Shown one piece after another: positions 17,078-25,570 of a DNA stretch of 42,013 nucleotides. Each line of letters starts with the position of its first letter. Position 1 is the stretch's first letter. The position numbers and the translations under genes are program-made. The stretch is taken from contig JAFECJ010000037.1 of assembly GCA_018242205.1 (NCBI GenBank), forward strand, positions 1-42,013, in the 5' to 3' direction. The notes below the pieces were generated by a model. It searched no databases and had not been told where the DNA came from. It worked only from the letters and a program-made list of their open reading frames with translations. This stretch comes from Pseudomonadota bacterium (GTDB lineage Bacteria; Pseudomonadota; Alphaproteobacteria; Rhizobiales; Xanthobacteraceae).

Positions 17078-18214
17078 TCAGATCACTGAAGTCAAAGAGT
17101 TCTTTCGCAAGCTACTTATATCGCGGGCACGGGCCACTGCAACAAGCTTTGGCGTGCGGCTGCTGAATGCGTCCCGCAAGCCACTTCGGCTACCATGTGT
17201 CACGTTTCCGTACTTCGATTGCGTCCGATCTGTGCATTGGCCTGCGGCCTGTGCGACCTTTTCGCCGGCGCCAAAAGCCACCTTGGCGTCTGCGATTCGC
17301 TGGCTTCGAAGTACATTGGGCGTGATCGCGGGACCGTCCGGAAATGCTCGGCAACCAATTCGCTTGATAGCCTTGCTGAGCGCAGCGGGAGATTGGACGG
17401 CCACGATAAGCGCGCCGCCCTCTTCTCGGCATCTTTCCGCCAAGTACTGTGCGGTCGGCCCTTCGGCCTCCGGATCAACTTTAACGCCAGCGAATTCCAT
17501 GCCGTACTTTCCACCCCTAGTTTTCTGCGGCGCATGAGTGAGGGTGAGAAGGCCTTCTCCATCTAGCGCGACATGTACGCCGTCCGAAAAGCCAGACGGC
17601 CGATCACCTGGCACAACCTCCCCCACACGGGCTGGCGAGATCGACAAAACTGCTATGGCGTCTCGGTACTTGTGGCCCGTTGGCACATGTCCCCAGAACC
17701 GCGAGATCCAGTTCCTGGGAAGCTTCGGCAGGACGTGTTTCTTGCTGCCGGCACCGCGCGCCTTCGTGCAGCCAGATTCCGCCTTCCAACGAGACGCCTG
17801 GCTAAAATCTGCCTTGTCATCCCAAAGAGGCGGATCCCGGTCGATGGCCGGCGTCAGACGCCGCACCATGTTTTCCAGCACCAAGACGACGGTTTGATAC
17901 TCCTGCAAGCGCTGGGGATCGCGGTCCGCTTCGTACGACGCTGACAATTCATCGAGCTTTTTGAGAACCGACGAAATAAGGCGACGTGCTCCGTAATGAA
18001 GAGCGGCCCTTCTGACCTGATAAGTGTCTCGCGCGATCCCTGGTCGAATGGCGTCGATCTCCGGCTCATACCACATCCGATAAAAAGTCCTGACATAAAG
18101 TTGGTGAGTTGACGTCGCGCATTTGCGTTCAGGCAACTTCGCGATGAGCGCGCGCGCCGCGACGACCGCATCACCTTGCTCGATAGCCACGTGCTGTTTT
18201 TGGACGTCTTGCAT
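17078..18214 (-). CDS. Degenerate tyrosine recombinase-like protein
   Basis: A 378-residue protein whose C-terminal half has the tyrosine recombinase layout: an Arg in ISPARVGEV, a Lys in HAPQKTRGGKYG, then TPNVLRSQRIADAK and GQCTDRTQSKYGN. The two usual histidines are replaced (HxLRH appears as NVLRS, and GH appears as GQ), while the second Arg and the Tyr remain, so strand exchange may be weak or lost. ATG 18214 with GAGGTG upstream is chosen over a frame start at 18307. The stop lies about 12 bp from the right end of the IS, so the IS may have trimmed the very C-terminus. Family call is moderate; function as an integrase is inference. Confidence 0.65.
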   Translation of the reverse strand: MQDVQKQHVAIEQGDAVVAARALIAKLPERKCATSTHQLYVRTFYRMWYEPEIDAIRPGIARDTYQVRRAALHYGARRLISSVLKKLDELSASYEADRDPQRLQEYQTVVLVLENMVRRLTPAIDRDPPLWDDKADFSQASRWKAESGCTKARGAGSKKHVLPKLPRNWISRFWGHVPTGHKYRDAIAVLSISPARVGEVVPGDRPSGFSDGVHVALDGEGLLTLTHAPQKTRGGKYGMEFAGVKVDPEAEGPTAQYLAERCREEGGALIVAVQSPAALSKAIKRIGCRAFPDGPAITPNVLRSQRIADAKVAFGAGEKVAQAAGQCTDRTQSKYGNVTHGSRSGLRDAFSSRTPKLVAVARARDISSLRKNSLTSVI

Positions 18215-18686
18215 GGTACACCTCGTTATTTTCGGACGCATGCGGTCCGTGTTGTGCGCGGAAGAACACCATGCCGTCCGGCAAGAGCAAAGCGGTCCAA
18301 GCGGCACTCAAATTTCTTAGCGATTTGGTTTCGAACCAAACCGTGAGCGTGGCATCCGCTTAAGGCATGTTCGCCGAATTCGTTTGAAGAGGCGGCAGAC
18401 GGCATCGGAGTTCGTTCCATCGGGGACGAGCTTCGGATGCGGGCTGGCAAACGCAAAGTGGCTTTATAAAGGTATTTTTGTGGCGCCAAGAAACGGTCGC
18501 GGCGCAGAAATATGTTCGCCGGAAAATTCGGCGTCTGATGAACTGGCTGTGGCGGGTTCGTTTGGATCGCCGTGAAGGGAGACTTATTTCAAAGATGAGA
18601 GAGGCCACACGGATCAATGCCGCTGTCAACAGGGCCTTTGAGTGCCTGCCGCTCTCGCTAGCCGCCCCCCTGTTGACAAACCTGTC
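18215..18686. other. 472-bp gap without a supported gene
   Basis: Between the recombinase-like gene and the XRE gene, both on the minus strand. Short open frames exist on both strands but none has family-like sequence or a convincing ribosome site. One inverted repeat is visible at 18324-18340 (tttggtt, tcg, aaccaaa), about 110 bp upstream of the recombinase-like start, and may be a control site. Confidence 0.5.
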
Positions 18687-18953
18687 TTACTCTTTGGTGC
18701 GCTGCTTCGCTGGTTGAGTTGGTTCCGCGAGGCGGAGGCGAACACCCACACCCTTGTTACCTTCGAAAAGAAATTCGATGCCCATTTCCTCGAGGGCGAC
18801 CTGGAGGTCGCGGAGCGTACGGTCATGGGGGACGCGATTGCCGGCTTCGAAGTGAGCGATCGTTCGTGCCGATACTTTCGAGATTTCCGCAAGCTCTTCC
18901 TGAGATAGGCCGAGCCAGGCGCGCGCCGCACGGCATTGCCTTTCATTAATCAT
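18687..18953 (-). CDS. Small XRE-family HTH regulator
   Basis: An 88-residue DNA-binding protein with a Cro/CI-type helix-turn-helix (residues about 8-45: GLSQEELAEISKVSARTIAH, FEAGNRVP). The rest is short, with no ligand or protease domain. It is divergent from the PD-(D/E)XK-like gene at 19043, and the 89 bp between the two starts carries a near-perfect palindrome. It is therefore the probable repressor of itself and of the five-gene cluster to its right. Confidence 0.88.
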   Translation of the reverse strand: MINERQCRAARAWLGLSQEELAEISKVSARTIAHFEAGNRVPHDRTLRDLQVALEEMGIEFLFEGNKGVGVRLRLAEPTQPAKQRTKE

Positions 18954-18967
18954 AATTGTGCTTTTTT

Positions 18968-18983
18968 ACCGTACATGTGCGGT
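18968..18983. promoter_or_regulatory. 16-bp palindrome, candidate XRE operator
   Basis: accgtacatgtgcggt is palindromic in 14 of 16 positions (ACCGYACATGTRCGGT). It lies 14 bp upstream of the XRE start and 60 bp upstream of the divergent gene start, where an autoregulatory operator is expected. No clear -35/-10 pair could be fixed on either strand. Confidence 0.55.
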
Positions 18984-19042
18984 TTTGTGCTACTTTTAGA
19001 GCCTAGGCAACAATGTTCCCGCGGCGAGGAGGCCGCAATCCC

Positions 19043-19951
19043 ATGGCTAAACATCTTGGTTTGACCGACGTTTCTCATACAGCGCTGGTCCGCGCCGCTC
19101 GCGACGTGGTGGCAGGGGCACTGGCCGGCGACTTCCCCCAAGACCCTGTGATGGGTCCCGATCTGTCGCGGGCGGTCTCGACCCTCGCCAGTGTTGTGAA
19201 GCGGCATGGCGGCCTCATCGAGTTGGGCATCGCTGGCGCTCTCATCCAAAGTGACCGCTTCGTGGTTCTCACCAACGTCGCGCTCCCGGTTACCAAGGGA
19301 GCCGCGCAATTGTTGAACGCCAACAATTCCGACCAGGCCTTGGCCAAGATCAGGCTATCGGCCGATTCGGAAGCTGAGGGTATCGTGAACGTCGATCTGG
19401 TCGTTGTCGACCCTGAGGCTCAGTGGGCGGGCGCGTACGAGATCAAGCGCGGCAACGGCGCGACGGAGCACGGCAAGCGCCGGCAGTCGATCCATAAGCT
19501 GCGCGCGGCGCGCCTGGTTCTGGCTTCCTATGTCGGTCAGGCCGGCTACGGCCGGATGGAGACGGTCACCAGCGGCGTCATCGATTACTACGGTAGCTCC
19601 GGCTTCACGGCGGAATTCACTCTGTCGAAAGATCAACTCGACGACCACTTCGGCGTGCCGGTGGTGGCGACCGTCGACGCCATGACGGCGGCCCTGCAGG
19701 ATGAACTCAAGGCCGCGTTGCCGCGGCTGTTTGGGCCGTTCCTTGCGAGCCTGCCGACGCATGACAGCAGCGACGTAAGGCCAGCCGGCAGCCCCGGACG
19801 GATGTCGGCCAAGCCGACCGAGTGTCCGACCATGGATCCGGCGGTCTTGAATAGCTTGAGGGCACCCCTCACCGGGCCGGATCACGCGACTCACCGGCGC
19901 AAACCGGCGGGCCACATGGGGGCCGCCGAAGGAGCGCGGCCGCCGCACTAA
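19043..19951 (+). CDS. PD-(D/E)XK nuclease-like protein, first gene of a five-gene cluster
   Basis: A 302-residue protein of no recognised named family. Its centre has the pattern of a PD-(D/E)XK nuclease: Asp117 in VNVDLVVVDP, then Glu133-x-Lys135 in AGAYEIKRG, followed by a helical stretch SIHKLRAARLVLASY. The C-terminal 70 residues are proline/serine rich and probably disordered. ATG 19043 is preferred because GAGGAGG lies 10 bp upstream; an in-frame ATG at 19013 has no good site. The gene is divergent from the XRE regulator and begins a plus-strand series of genes. A nuclease role is inferred from motif only. Confidence 0.6.
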   Translation: MAKHLGLTDVSHTALVRAARDVVAGALAGDFPQDPVMGPDLSRAVSTLASVVKRHGGLIELGIAGALIQSDRFVVLTNVALPVTKGAAQLLNANNSDQALAKIRLSADSEAEGIVNVDLVVVDPEAQWAGAYEIKRGNGATEHGKRRQSIHKLRAARLVLASYVGQAGYGRMETVTSGVIDYYGSSGFTAEFTLSKDQLDDHFGVPVVATVDAMTAALQDELKAALPRLFGPFLASLPTHDSSDVRPAGSPGRMSAKPTECPTMDPAVLNSLRAPLTGPDHATHRRKPAGHMGAAEGARPPH

Positions 19952-19993
19952 CATCCGGAGCGGCGCTCAGGGCGCCCCGGCATTTTTCCTTTC

Positions 19994-20575
19994 ATGCCCA
20001 GCCTGCGTGCTTGTCACGCCACGGGCGGAGTCTGTGTCATGCGTAGCGATTTCAATAACGGTTCTCACCACCGGCACCGCCCGGACCGGACCGGGCCGCG
20101 CGAAATGCCCCCGTCCGAGCGCGAGGGCTCCTGTGGCCCCGGCGCTCTTTCCCCTATACCGCCGCTCCATTGGTGGCGGCGGTTGCCGGCGGATGTGTTT
20201 TCCCCTCTCCACGTCTGCGTCATCCGCAGAGCTTTGTCGGGCATTTCGTTCCTGAATGAACCGCACTGGTGCGAGGCCGCCAAGGGCGATCCAGCCGCCG
20301 CGATCGGGGTTGCCTTGCGAGTTGCACGGCGGCGCGGCACCACCGCGCCCATCATCGATCTGGTGATGTCGGCGGTGCTGCTCGCGGCCCTGTCGGGCGA
20401 CATGTCCGCCATCCTGATGTTGGCGACAATGATCAAGCGCACAGGCGGCCCTGCCGTTAGAGATGACTTGATCGCCTCATGGCTCAACCCGCCGGCGAAG
20501 ACTGGGAACCCGACCGCCGCAACGAATATCGACAAGGTCAGCAACCTTCCCGCACGCTCGGACGGCGGGGTCTGA
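19994..20575 (+). CDS. Hypothetical protein in the five-gene cluster
   Basis: Up to 193 residues; the C-terminal half (about residues 90-180) is helical and alanine-rich with WCEAAKGDPAAAIGVALRVA and PIIDLVMSAVLLAALSGDMS, which could be helical repeats or a weak membrane segment. The N-terminal 70 residues are low-complexity and may not be translated; in-frame ATGs at 20039 and 20105 are alternatives and none has a strong ribosome site. The stop is one base from the metallophosphoesterase start, supporting coupling. I recognise no family. Confidence 0.45.
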   Translation: MPSLRACHATGGVCVMRSDFNNGSHHRHRPDRTGPREMPPSEREGSCGPGALSPIPPLHWWRRLPADVFSPLHVCVIRRALSGISFLNEPHWCEAAKGDPAAAIGVALRVARRRGTTAPIIDLVMSAVLLAALSGDMSAILMLATMIKRTGGPAVRDDLIASWLNPPAKTGNPTAATNIDKVSNLPARSDGGV

Positions 20576-20576
20576 C

Positions 20577-21347
20577 ATGCGGCTCCAGATATTTTCCGAT
20601 CTCCATGCTGACGTCGCGGCGCCACGGTCCATCACCGTGTCGCCGGATGTCGACGCCGTGGTCGTGGCCGGCGACGTCTGCGAAGGCGCCGAGCAAGGCT
20701 TTGCCAGGCTGCGTCTGATCGTGCCGATGCAGATTCCCATAATCTCGGTGCTTGGCAATCACGAGTTTTATCGCCGATGCTGGAGCGAGGAACTCGCGCA
20801 AGCGCGGTCCATCGCGCCGCTTTACGGTGTCCACCTATTAGAGAACGACACCGTCACCTTGGGCAAAGTGCGGTTCGTCGGTGCGAGCCTGTGGACCGAC
20901 TATGCCTTATTCGGCATGCACAATCTGCCGCGCGCGATGCTCGTCGCCGCCAATGGGCTAAATGACCACAAAAGGATCAAGTGGTCGAAGGAGCCCTGGC
21001 GGCGGTTCCGACCGCAGGAGGCGCTGCCGCTGCACAAGCGCTCGCGCGCCTTCATAGAGGCGACGTTGGCGACACCGTTTGACGGCGCCACAGTCGTGAT
21101 CACCCACCACGCCCCTCACCCGAATTCGGTCCACTCCCGTTACAAATCCGCCCTTCTGAGCGCAGCTTATGTGTCTGACCTGACGCCGCTGATCGAGGCG
21201 CGCCGCCCCGACCTGTGGGTGCATGGTCACGTTCATGAAAATTTCGACTACTACGCCGGCAGCACCCGGGTCGTCTGCAATCCCCATGGGTATGGAACGG
21301 AGAACCCGCGGTTCGATCCGACCTTGGTCGTGGAGATCCCTTCATGA
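20577..21347 (+). CDS. Calcineurin-like metallophosphoesterase
   Basis: A 256-residue enzyme with all metallophosphoesterase blocks in order: D-x-H in IFSDLHAD, GD in VVAGDVCEG, GNHE in SVLGNHEFY, H in VITHHAPHP and GHxH in WVHGHVHEN. These bind two metal ions and hydrolyse phosphate esters, from nucleotides to nucleic acid ends. Its substrate here is unknown. It starts one base after the upstream stop and its own stop overlaps the next start by four bases, so it is clearly part of the operon. Confidence 0.92.
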   Translation: MRLQIFSDLHADVAAPRSITVSPDVDAVVVAGDVCEGAEQGFARLRLIVPMQIPIISVLGNHEFYRRCWSEELAQARSIAPLYGVHLLENDTVTLGKVRFVGASLWTDYALFGMHNLPRAMLVAANGLNDHKRIKWSKEPWRRFRPQEALPLHKRSRAFIEATLATPFDGATVVITHHAPHPNSVHSRYKSALLSAAYVSDLTPLIEARRPDLWVHGHVHENFDYYAGSTRVVCNPHGYGTENPRFDPTLVVEIPS

Positions 21348-23545
21348 CGCGTGTGCACATGCTCGCATCGTCGCTTAGACCTCTGGCCGACGTCCTGGTC
21401 GACGCTCTGCGTTCCCGTGGCAGCTCATTACTCAGCCTCCGGACGCAGCCGTCCGACGATACCGGCGAGCACGATCAATATCGATTGAGATTTGAGGATA
21501 CTGAAGAAGACACCGACAGCCAGACGGGCGGCATCGTACGGCCGGACGAGGCCGGCGTCGCTATTCTGCTCGGGCAAGCTCTCGACCGTCACCGCGATGC
21601 GCTGGCCAAGCTCCAAGACCGCGACACGGTGGCCATCGTCGAAGTCCCGGGTGAGGAATATGTCGGGTTTTTCGAGCGGCTCTTGAAGCAGCACGTGATC
21701 GACCCCGGTGCATCCGTGCTCGACGGGTATGGTTTGTCCCTCCGGGCAACTGCAATCGCGGCGCCGCAGACGGTGGCATTATTCGTCCGGCACGAGGAAG
21801 AGAGATCTAAAAGGGCGACGAAAGACGGCAACGCCGAATTCGCCGCCGCGGTTCAAAAGCGCTGTGCAATCATCGGCATTGCCGCCGAACCCGATCGCCG
21901 GCTTCCTTCGCATCTGGTTCGCATGGCCGAACACCGCATCGTCCTCGGCCCGCTGGACGGCGCTGTCATCGGCTCAGTTATTGAGGCGATCACCGGCCGC
22001 CATCCCGGCCCGGTCGAGGACAGCCTCGCCAAAGCCACCACACTGGAAGCTCTCAATATTGCCGTCCGCGCCGACCTTGGCGCCGAACGGTCATTGAAAC
22101 GTCTCCGGCATCTTGCCGCCGACGGTGACCGGAGTATCGAGGACGGACCGCTTCTCTCAGAAATGCACGGTCTTGGCGCCGCCAAAGCGTGGGGGCTCGC
22201 ACTTATTGAAGATCTGAAGGATTACGACGCCGGCAGGTTGACCTGGGACGAAGTCGACAAAGGCTGCCTCCTGACGGGGTTGCCCGGCACCGGCAAGACT
22301 TTCTTCGCACGGGCTTTGGCGCGAGAGGCCAATGTCCATTTCGTCGCCACCAGTTATGCACAATGGCAGAGCCACCGCGAGGGCCATTTAGGGCACGTGA
22401 CTCAGGCCATCCGAAAGGCTTTCTCCGAAGCTCAGGCTCAGGCCCCTTCCATCCTATTCATCGATGAAATCGATACGATTCCGGCGCGCGGCACGGGCAA
22501 GTGGAACGACGATTGGTGGATGGCCATAACCAATACCTTACTGGAATGCATGGACGGGTTCGAGCGGCGCGAAGGCGTCATCGTGATCGCTGCCTGCAAC
22601 GACCCGACTCGGCTCGACCCGGCCTTGGTACGCTCGGGCCGTCTCGACCGTCATATCGCAATCCCGTTACCGGAAATATCGTCGCTCATCGGCATCCTCC
22701 GCTCCCACCTCGGCGCCGATCTGGCCGGTGCCGATCTGCGCGACATCGCCCTCGCCGCCCGGGGCAGCACCGGCGCCGATATCGAGCGCTATGTGCGCGA
22801 GGCCCGTCGTCGCGCTCGCCGCGCCGGTCATCCCGTCGCCCTCCACGACCTTCTCGCCGCCGTGCGCGGCAGCGAGCCCGAATGGCCCGCTGACGTGCGC
22901 CGGCGTATCGCCGTTCACGAGGCCGGCCATGCCGTCGCCCTCCTCGCGCTCGGTATCGGGGAGCCCAAAGCTATCGCGATCTCCGGCACCGGCGGCTTTG
23001 CCGAGCCCGACCTCGGCGAGATGCGCGCTATCACGCGGGCGTACCTGGATAAGCATCTTGTTGCCCTTCTTGCCGGGCGCGCCGCCGAGGAGCTGACTTT
23101 CGGCGAAGTGACCGCAGGCGCCGGCGGCAGCGAGGAAAGCGATCTCGGCCGCGCGACCGCGCTGGCGACCCGTCTGGAGACCGACTACGGCCTCGGCACC
23201 TTCGGCCTGATTCGGATCCCCGACGGCTCTAGCGGCCGCGACCTGATGTTCCTCGATTCATTGCGCTCAACGGTCACCGGCACCATCGATCGCGCCTACA
23301 AGGTGGCCCTTTCGCTGCTTAGGCAGAACCAGCTCGCCCACGAGGCGCTTGCCGCCGCATTATTTTCGACTGGCTATCTCGACCGAGCAGAGATCCACGC
23401 GATCCTGGTTCATTCGCCGTTAGAGGCTCAGCGCGTCGCGATGGCGCCCACAGCGCCTCCCTTCGAATCCCCCGATGCACCGATCGACGATCCGGCTGCC
23501 GCAGGCGCAATCCCTCACAGTTCCGCTCCCAAGAATCAGGCATAG
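21344..23545 (+). CDS. Soluble FtsH-like AAA ATPase with M41 zinc protease domain
   Basis: A 733-residue protein. Residues 1-290 are unlike FtsH and contain no membrane segment. The AAA module follows: Walker A GLPGTGKT (about 311-318), Walker B ILFIDEID (about 370-377) and the second region of homology in NDPTRLDPALVRSGRLDRH. Then comes an M41 peptidase: HEAGH zinc ligands (about 525-529), GRAAEELTFGE, and ESDLGRAT with the third ligand (about 598). Classic FtsH (about 640) is anchored by two N-terminal helices; this version is cytoplasmic and has a large novel N-terminal region that may act as sensor or adaptor. It overlaps the metallophosphoesterase by four bases. Confidence 0.9.
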   Translation: MTRVHMLASSLRPLADVLVDALRSRGSSLLSLRTQPSDDTGEHDQYRLRFEDTEEDTDSQTGGIVRPDEAGVAILLGQALDRHRDALAKLQDRDTVAIVEVPGEEYVGFFERLLKQHVIDPGASVLDGYGLSLRATAIAAPQTVALFVRHEEERSKRATKDGNAEFAAAVQKRCAIIGIAAEPDRRLPSHLVRMAEHRIVLGPLDGAVIGSVIEAITGRHPGPVEDSLAKATTLEALNIAVRADLGAERSLKRLRHLAADGDRSIEDGPLLSEMHGLGAAKAWGLALIEDLKDYDAGRLTWDEVDKGCLLTGLPGTGKTFFARALAREANVHFVATSYAQWQSHREGHLGHVTQAIRKAFSEAQAQAPSILFIDEIDTIPARGTGKWNDDWWMAITNTLLECMDGFERREGVIVIAACNDPTRLDPALVRSGRLDRHIAIPLPEISSLIGILRSHLGADLAGADLRDIALAARGSTGADIERYVREARRRARRAGHPVALHDLLAAVRGSEPEWPADVRRRIAVHEAGHAVALLALGIGEPKAIAISGTGGFAEPDLGEMRAITRAYLDKHLVALLAGRAAEELTFGEVTAGAGGSEESDLGRATALATRLETDYGLGTFGLIRIPDGSSGRDLMFLDSLRSTVTGTIDRAYKVALSLLRQNQLAHEALAAALFSTGYLDRAEIHAILVHSPLEAQRVAMAPTAPPFESPDAPIDDPAAAGAIPHSSAPKNQA

Positions 23546-23554
23546 AAGGCTGCC

Positions 23555-24481
23555 ATGAACATGCACGCGCAATCCGCGATCGCTCAATCGAAGTTCGGCG
23601 GGGACGCCGAAAGCCTGGCGCGGCACCTTGAGGCCACCGGCGACTACAAAGTCCTTCGTCGTCTGATCCCCCGAGACCCAACGCCAACGGCGGCCGGATA
23701 CACCGGCAAGATCGGCATCGTTCTCGACGTCGAGACCACCGGTCTTGATCCGGCCAAGGAGGAGATCATCGAGATAGCGATGATCAAGTTCCGGTACTCA
23801 CCCATCGACGCGATCGAGGGCGTGGTGGAGATCTTCCAGGCTTACAACGAGCCGACGAATCCGATCCCGCATGCGATCACTGAACTGACCGGCATCACCA
23901 ATGAGATGGTAGCCGGGCACAAGATCGACAAGGATGCGCTGGAAGCGTTCGTCGCCGACGCCAGCATCATTATCGCGCACAATGCGGCGTTTGACAGGAG
24001 GTTTGCTGAGAGGCTGTCTCCAGTCTTCGAACACAAAAACTGGGCCTGCACCCAGACAGAAATCGATTGGCGCAAGCTCGGTTTTAGCGGCGCCAAACTC
24101 AGTTACCTTTTGGCCGATATTGGATATTTTCATAATGCTCATCGCGCCATTGACGATTGCCACGCCCTTGTCGAGATTCTTGCGTATTCACTGTCTGAAA
24201 CAGCCCGGTCGGTGTTCAGTGAATTGCTAGCATCCGCGCGCCGAACAACGGTGCGCATCTGGGCTCAGGGCTCACCTTTCGACCTCAAGGACTTGTTGAA
24301 AGCTCGCGGCTATCGCTGGAATGATGGCACGGACGGACGCCCGAAGTCATGGTTCGTCGATATCGACGCAGACAAGTCTGATGCGGAGCTAGGCTATCTG
24401 AAAAAGGAAATCTACCAACGCGAGGCTAACATTAATTACCAAACGATCACTGCGTTGGAACGGTTTTCTAATCGCGCATGA
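23555..24481 (+). CDS. DEDDh 3'-5' exonuclease (DnaQ-like) with C-terminal extra domain
   Basis: A 308-residue protein. The DnaQ-type exonuclease domain (residues about 50-215) shows the D-x-E in VLDVETTGLD (about 59-61), the second Asp in HNAAFDRRF and the H-x4-D in HRAIDDCH. The C-terminal 80 residues (SPFDLKDLLKARGYRWN, then SWFVDID) resemble small DUF5710-like domains in DNA-processing proteins. It follows the FtsH-like gene by 9 bp with GAAGG as ribosome site, so it closes the operon. It probably trims DNA or RNA ends; the N-terminal 50 residues are unassigned. Confidence 0.88.
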   Translation: MNMHAQSAIAQSKFGGDAESLARHLEATGDYKVLRRLIPRDPTPTAAGYTGKIGIVLDVETTGLDPAKEEIIEIAMIKFRYSPIDAIEGVVEIFQAYNEPTNPIPHAITELTGITNEMVAGHKIDKDALEAFVADASIIIAHNAAFDRRFAERLSPVFEHKNWACTQTEIDWRKLGFSGAKLSYLLADIGYFHNAHRAIDDCHALVEILAYSLSETARSVFSELLASARRTTVRIWAQGSPFDLKDLLKARGYRWNDGTDGRPKSWFVDIDADKSDAELGYLKKEIYQREANINYQTITALERFSNRA

Positions 24482-24533
24482 GATTCATTATGAAATATTC
24501 GCCGACCATTGAGGTCCGAGTCGCACGGCCCCT

Positions 24534-24555
24534 CCTCAAATTTGGCTATTTGAGG
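24534..24555. repeat. Hairpin just outside the left tRNA repeat
   Basis: cctcaaat (24534-24541) and atttgagg (24548-24555) form an 8-bp stem with a 6-base loop, 12 bp from the left tRNA fragment. No T-run follows on either strand, so it is not a standard terminator; it may be part of an att region. Confidence 0.5.
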
Positions 24556-24567
24556 GAGCTCACTGAT

Positions 24568-24617
<50 letters not shown>

Positions 24618-24688
24618 ACAATCGATGTTCCGTGACATTTCAGATAGTTGGCCAAGACGGGTTTGTAAACCCGGTCGGCAAAGATCGA

Positions 24689-24710
24689 TTTTGTGCCAGT
24701 TTTGTGCCAG
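24689..24710 (+). repeat. Tandem TTTTGTGCCAG repeat, candidate arm-type site
   Basis: Two exact copies of TTTTGTGCCAG at 11-bp period, about 70 bp inside the left boundary repeat. A similar pair in the same orientation occurs at 36882-36902 near the other boundary. Confidence 0.6.
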
Positions 24711-24748
24711 TGCGGATTGGATTTCGGTCCCCCGGACAAAAGCGAATC

Positions 24749-25564
24749 TCATTTTTGAAAGTAGAGCCGCCGCAGGAATGTTCGGGCGGTCACCAGCACA
24801 ACATGCAAACGGAAGGTACTGTGATCCTCGTCGGAAAGGCCGGGATGGGAACCGTCTGTATGCAGCATTTTGAACAGGCCATTGATGTAATTCTTGCCGT
24901 CTTGGGTCCACTCGTTCCGGTCTTCGGCCAGGAAGCCGATCTTGGCTAGTAGCTGTCGGCGGCCTTCAGAATTGAGAGCGTCTGTTTTGTCGGAGCCCTC
25001 ACAGTACCGTGCGATGTCATCAAACAGACTTTCAAGGAAGGTGCGGAACTGGGCGTTGGCGGCAGCCCAGTCGCCCCTTGCATGAGCCTCAATGCCCTGG
25101 CCCAGATGCCCAAGCGGCTCCTGGAAGGCAAAATGCTTCAACAGTTGGTGCACTTCGTCATCAATCTCGGGCAAGCCCAATTCCGACGGTAACGCGGCCC
25201 GCAGGTGTGGCCGCTCATCGTCAGCGAAGGAAATCACGTATCCATCGCGCGCCAGCCCGCGCACGAAGGCCGCTTCGGATTCTTGGACGGACTCTGGCTT
25301 CGTTAGCCGAACAGCCTCTCGGACGACCGCTTCAGCCAGTGAAAGGCTGCCTTCGAGCGTATCGACCTGATCCGCCGGACGCTGTACGACGATACGTCCC
25401 AAAAGGTCTGCTTTCTTGGCAACGCTAATGGCGGTGTTCGAGGAAATCTCGTTTTCGAGTCCGATCCGCAAAATCAAGTGATTGAACTCGGCCTGATTGA
25501 GCTTCTCGTTTAAGAAAGCGACAGCCGCGATAATCGTTGGCCGCGTGAAAGGCACGGTGTTCAT
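24749..25564 (-). CDS. Hypothetical protein with abortive-infection-like C-terminus
   Basis: A 271-residue protein, third gene of an operon with the AbiEii-type toxin (6 bp gap). The N-terminus (FNHLILRIGLENEI) and middle have no clear domain. The C-terminal 60 residues (GLFKMLHTDGSHPGLSDEDH followed by a helical RLHVVLVTARTFLRRL) resemble the Abi-C type helical domain in abortive infection proteins. That similarity is by eye and uncertain. Third genes beside AbiEii/DUF6088 pairs are not standard; a role as effector or immunity partner is inference. Confidence 0.6.
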   Translation of the reverse strand: MNTVPFTRPTIIAAVAFLNEKLNQAEFNHLILRIGLENEISSNTAISVAKKADLLGRIVVQRPADQVDTLEGSLSLAEAVVREAVRLTKPESVQESEAAFVRGLARDGYVISFADDERPHLRAALPSELGLPEIDDEVHQLLKHFAFQEPLGHLGQGIEAHARGDWAAANAQFRTFLESLFDDIARYCEGSDKTDALNSEGRRQLLAKIGFLAEDRNEWTQDGKNYINGLFKMLHTDGSHPGLSDEDHSTFRLHVVLVTARTFLRRLYFQK

Positions 25565-25570
25565 AGACGA

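Noticed and set aside
18478..18717. Small plus-strand gene in the gap before the XRE gene
   Set aside because: No ribosome site, no family similarity, and its end overlaps the XRE gene on the other strand.
24534..24555. Rho-independent terminator for the exonuclease gene
   Set aside because: The stem is AT-rich and no T-run follows on the plus strand.
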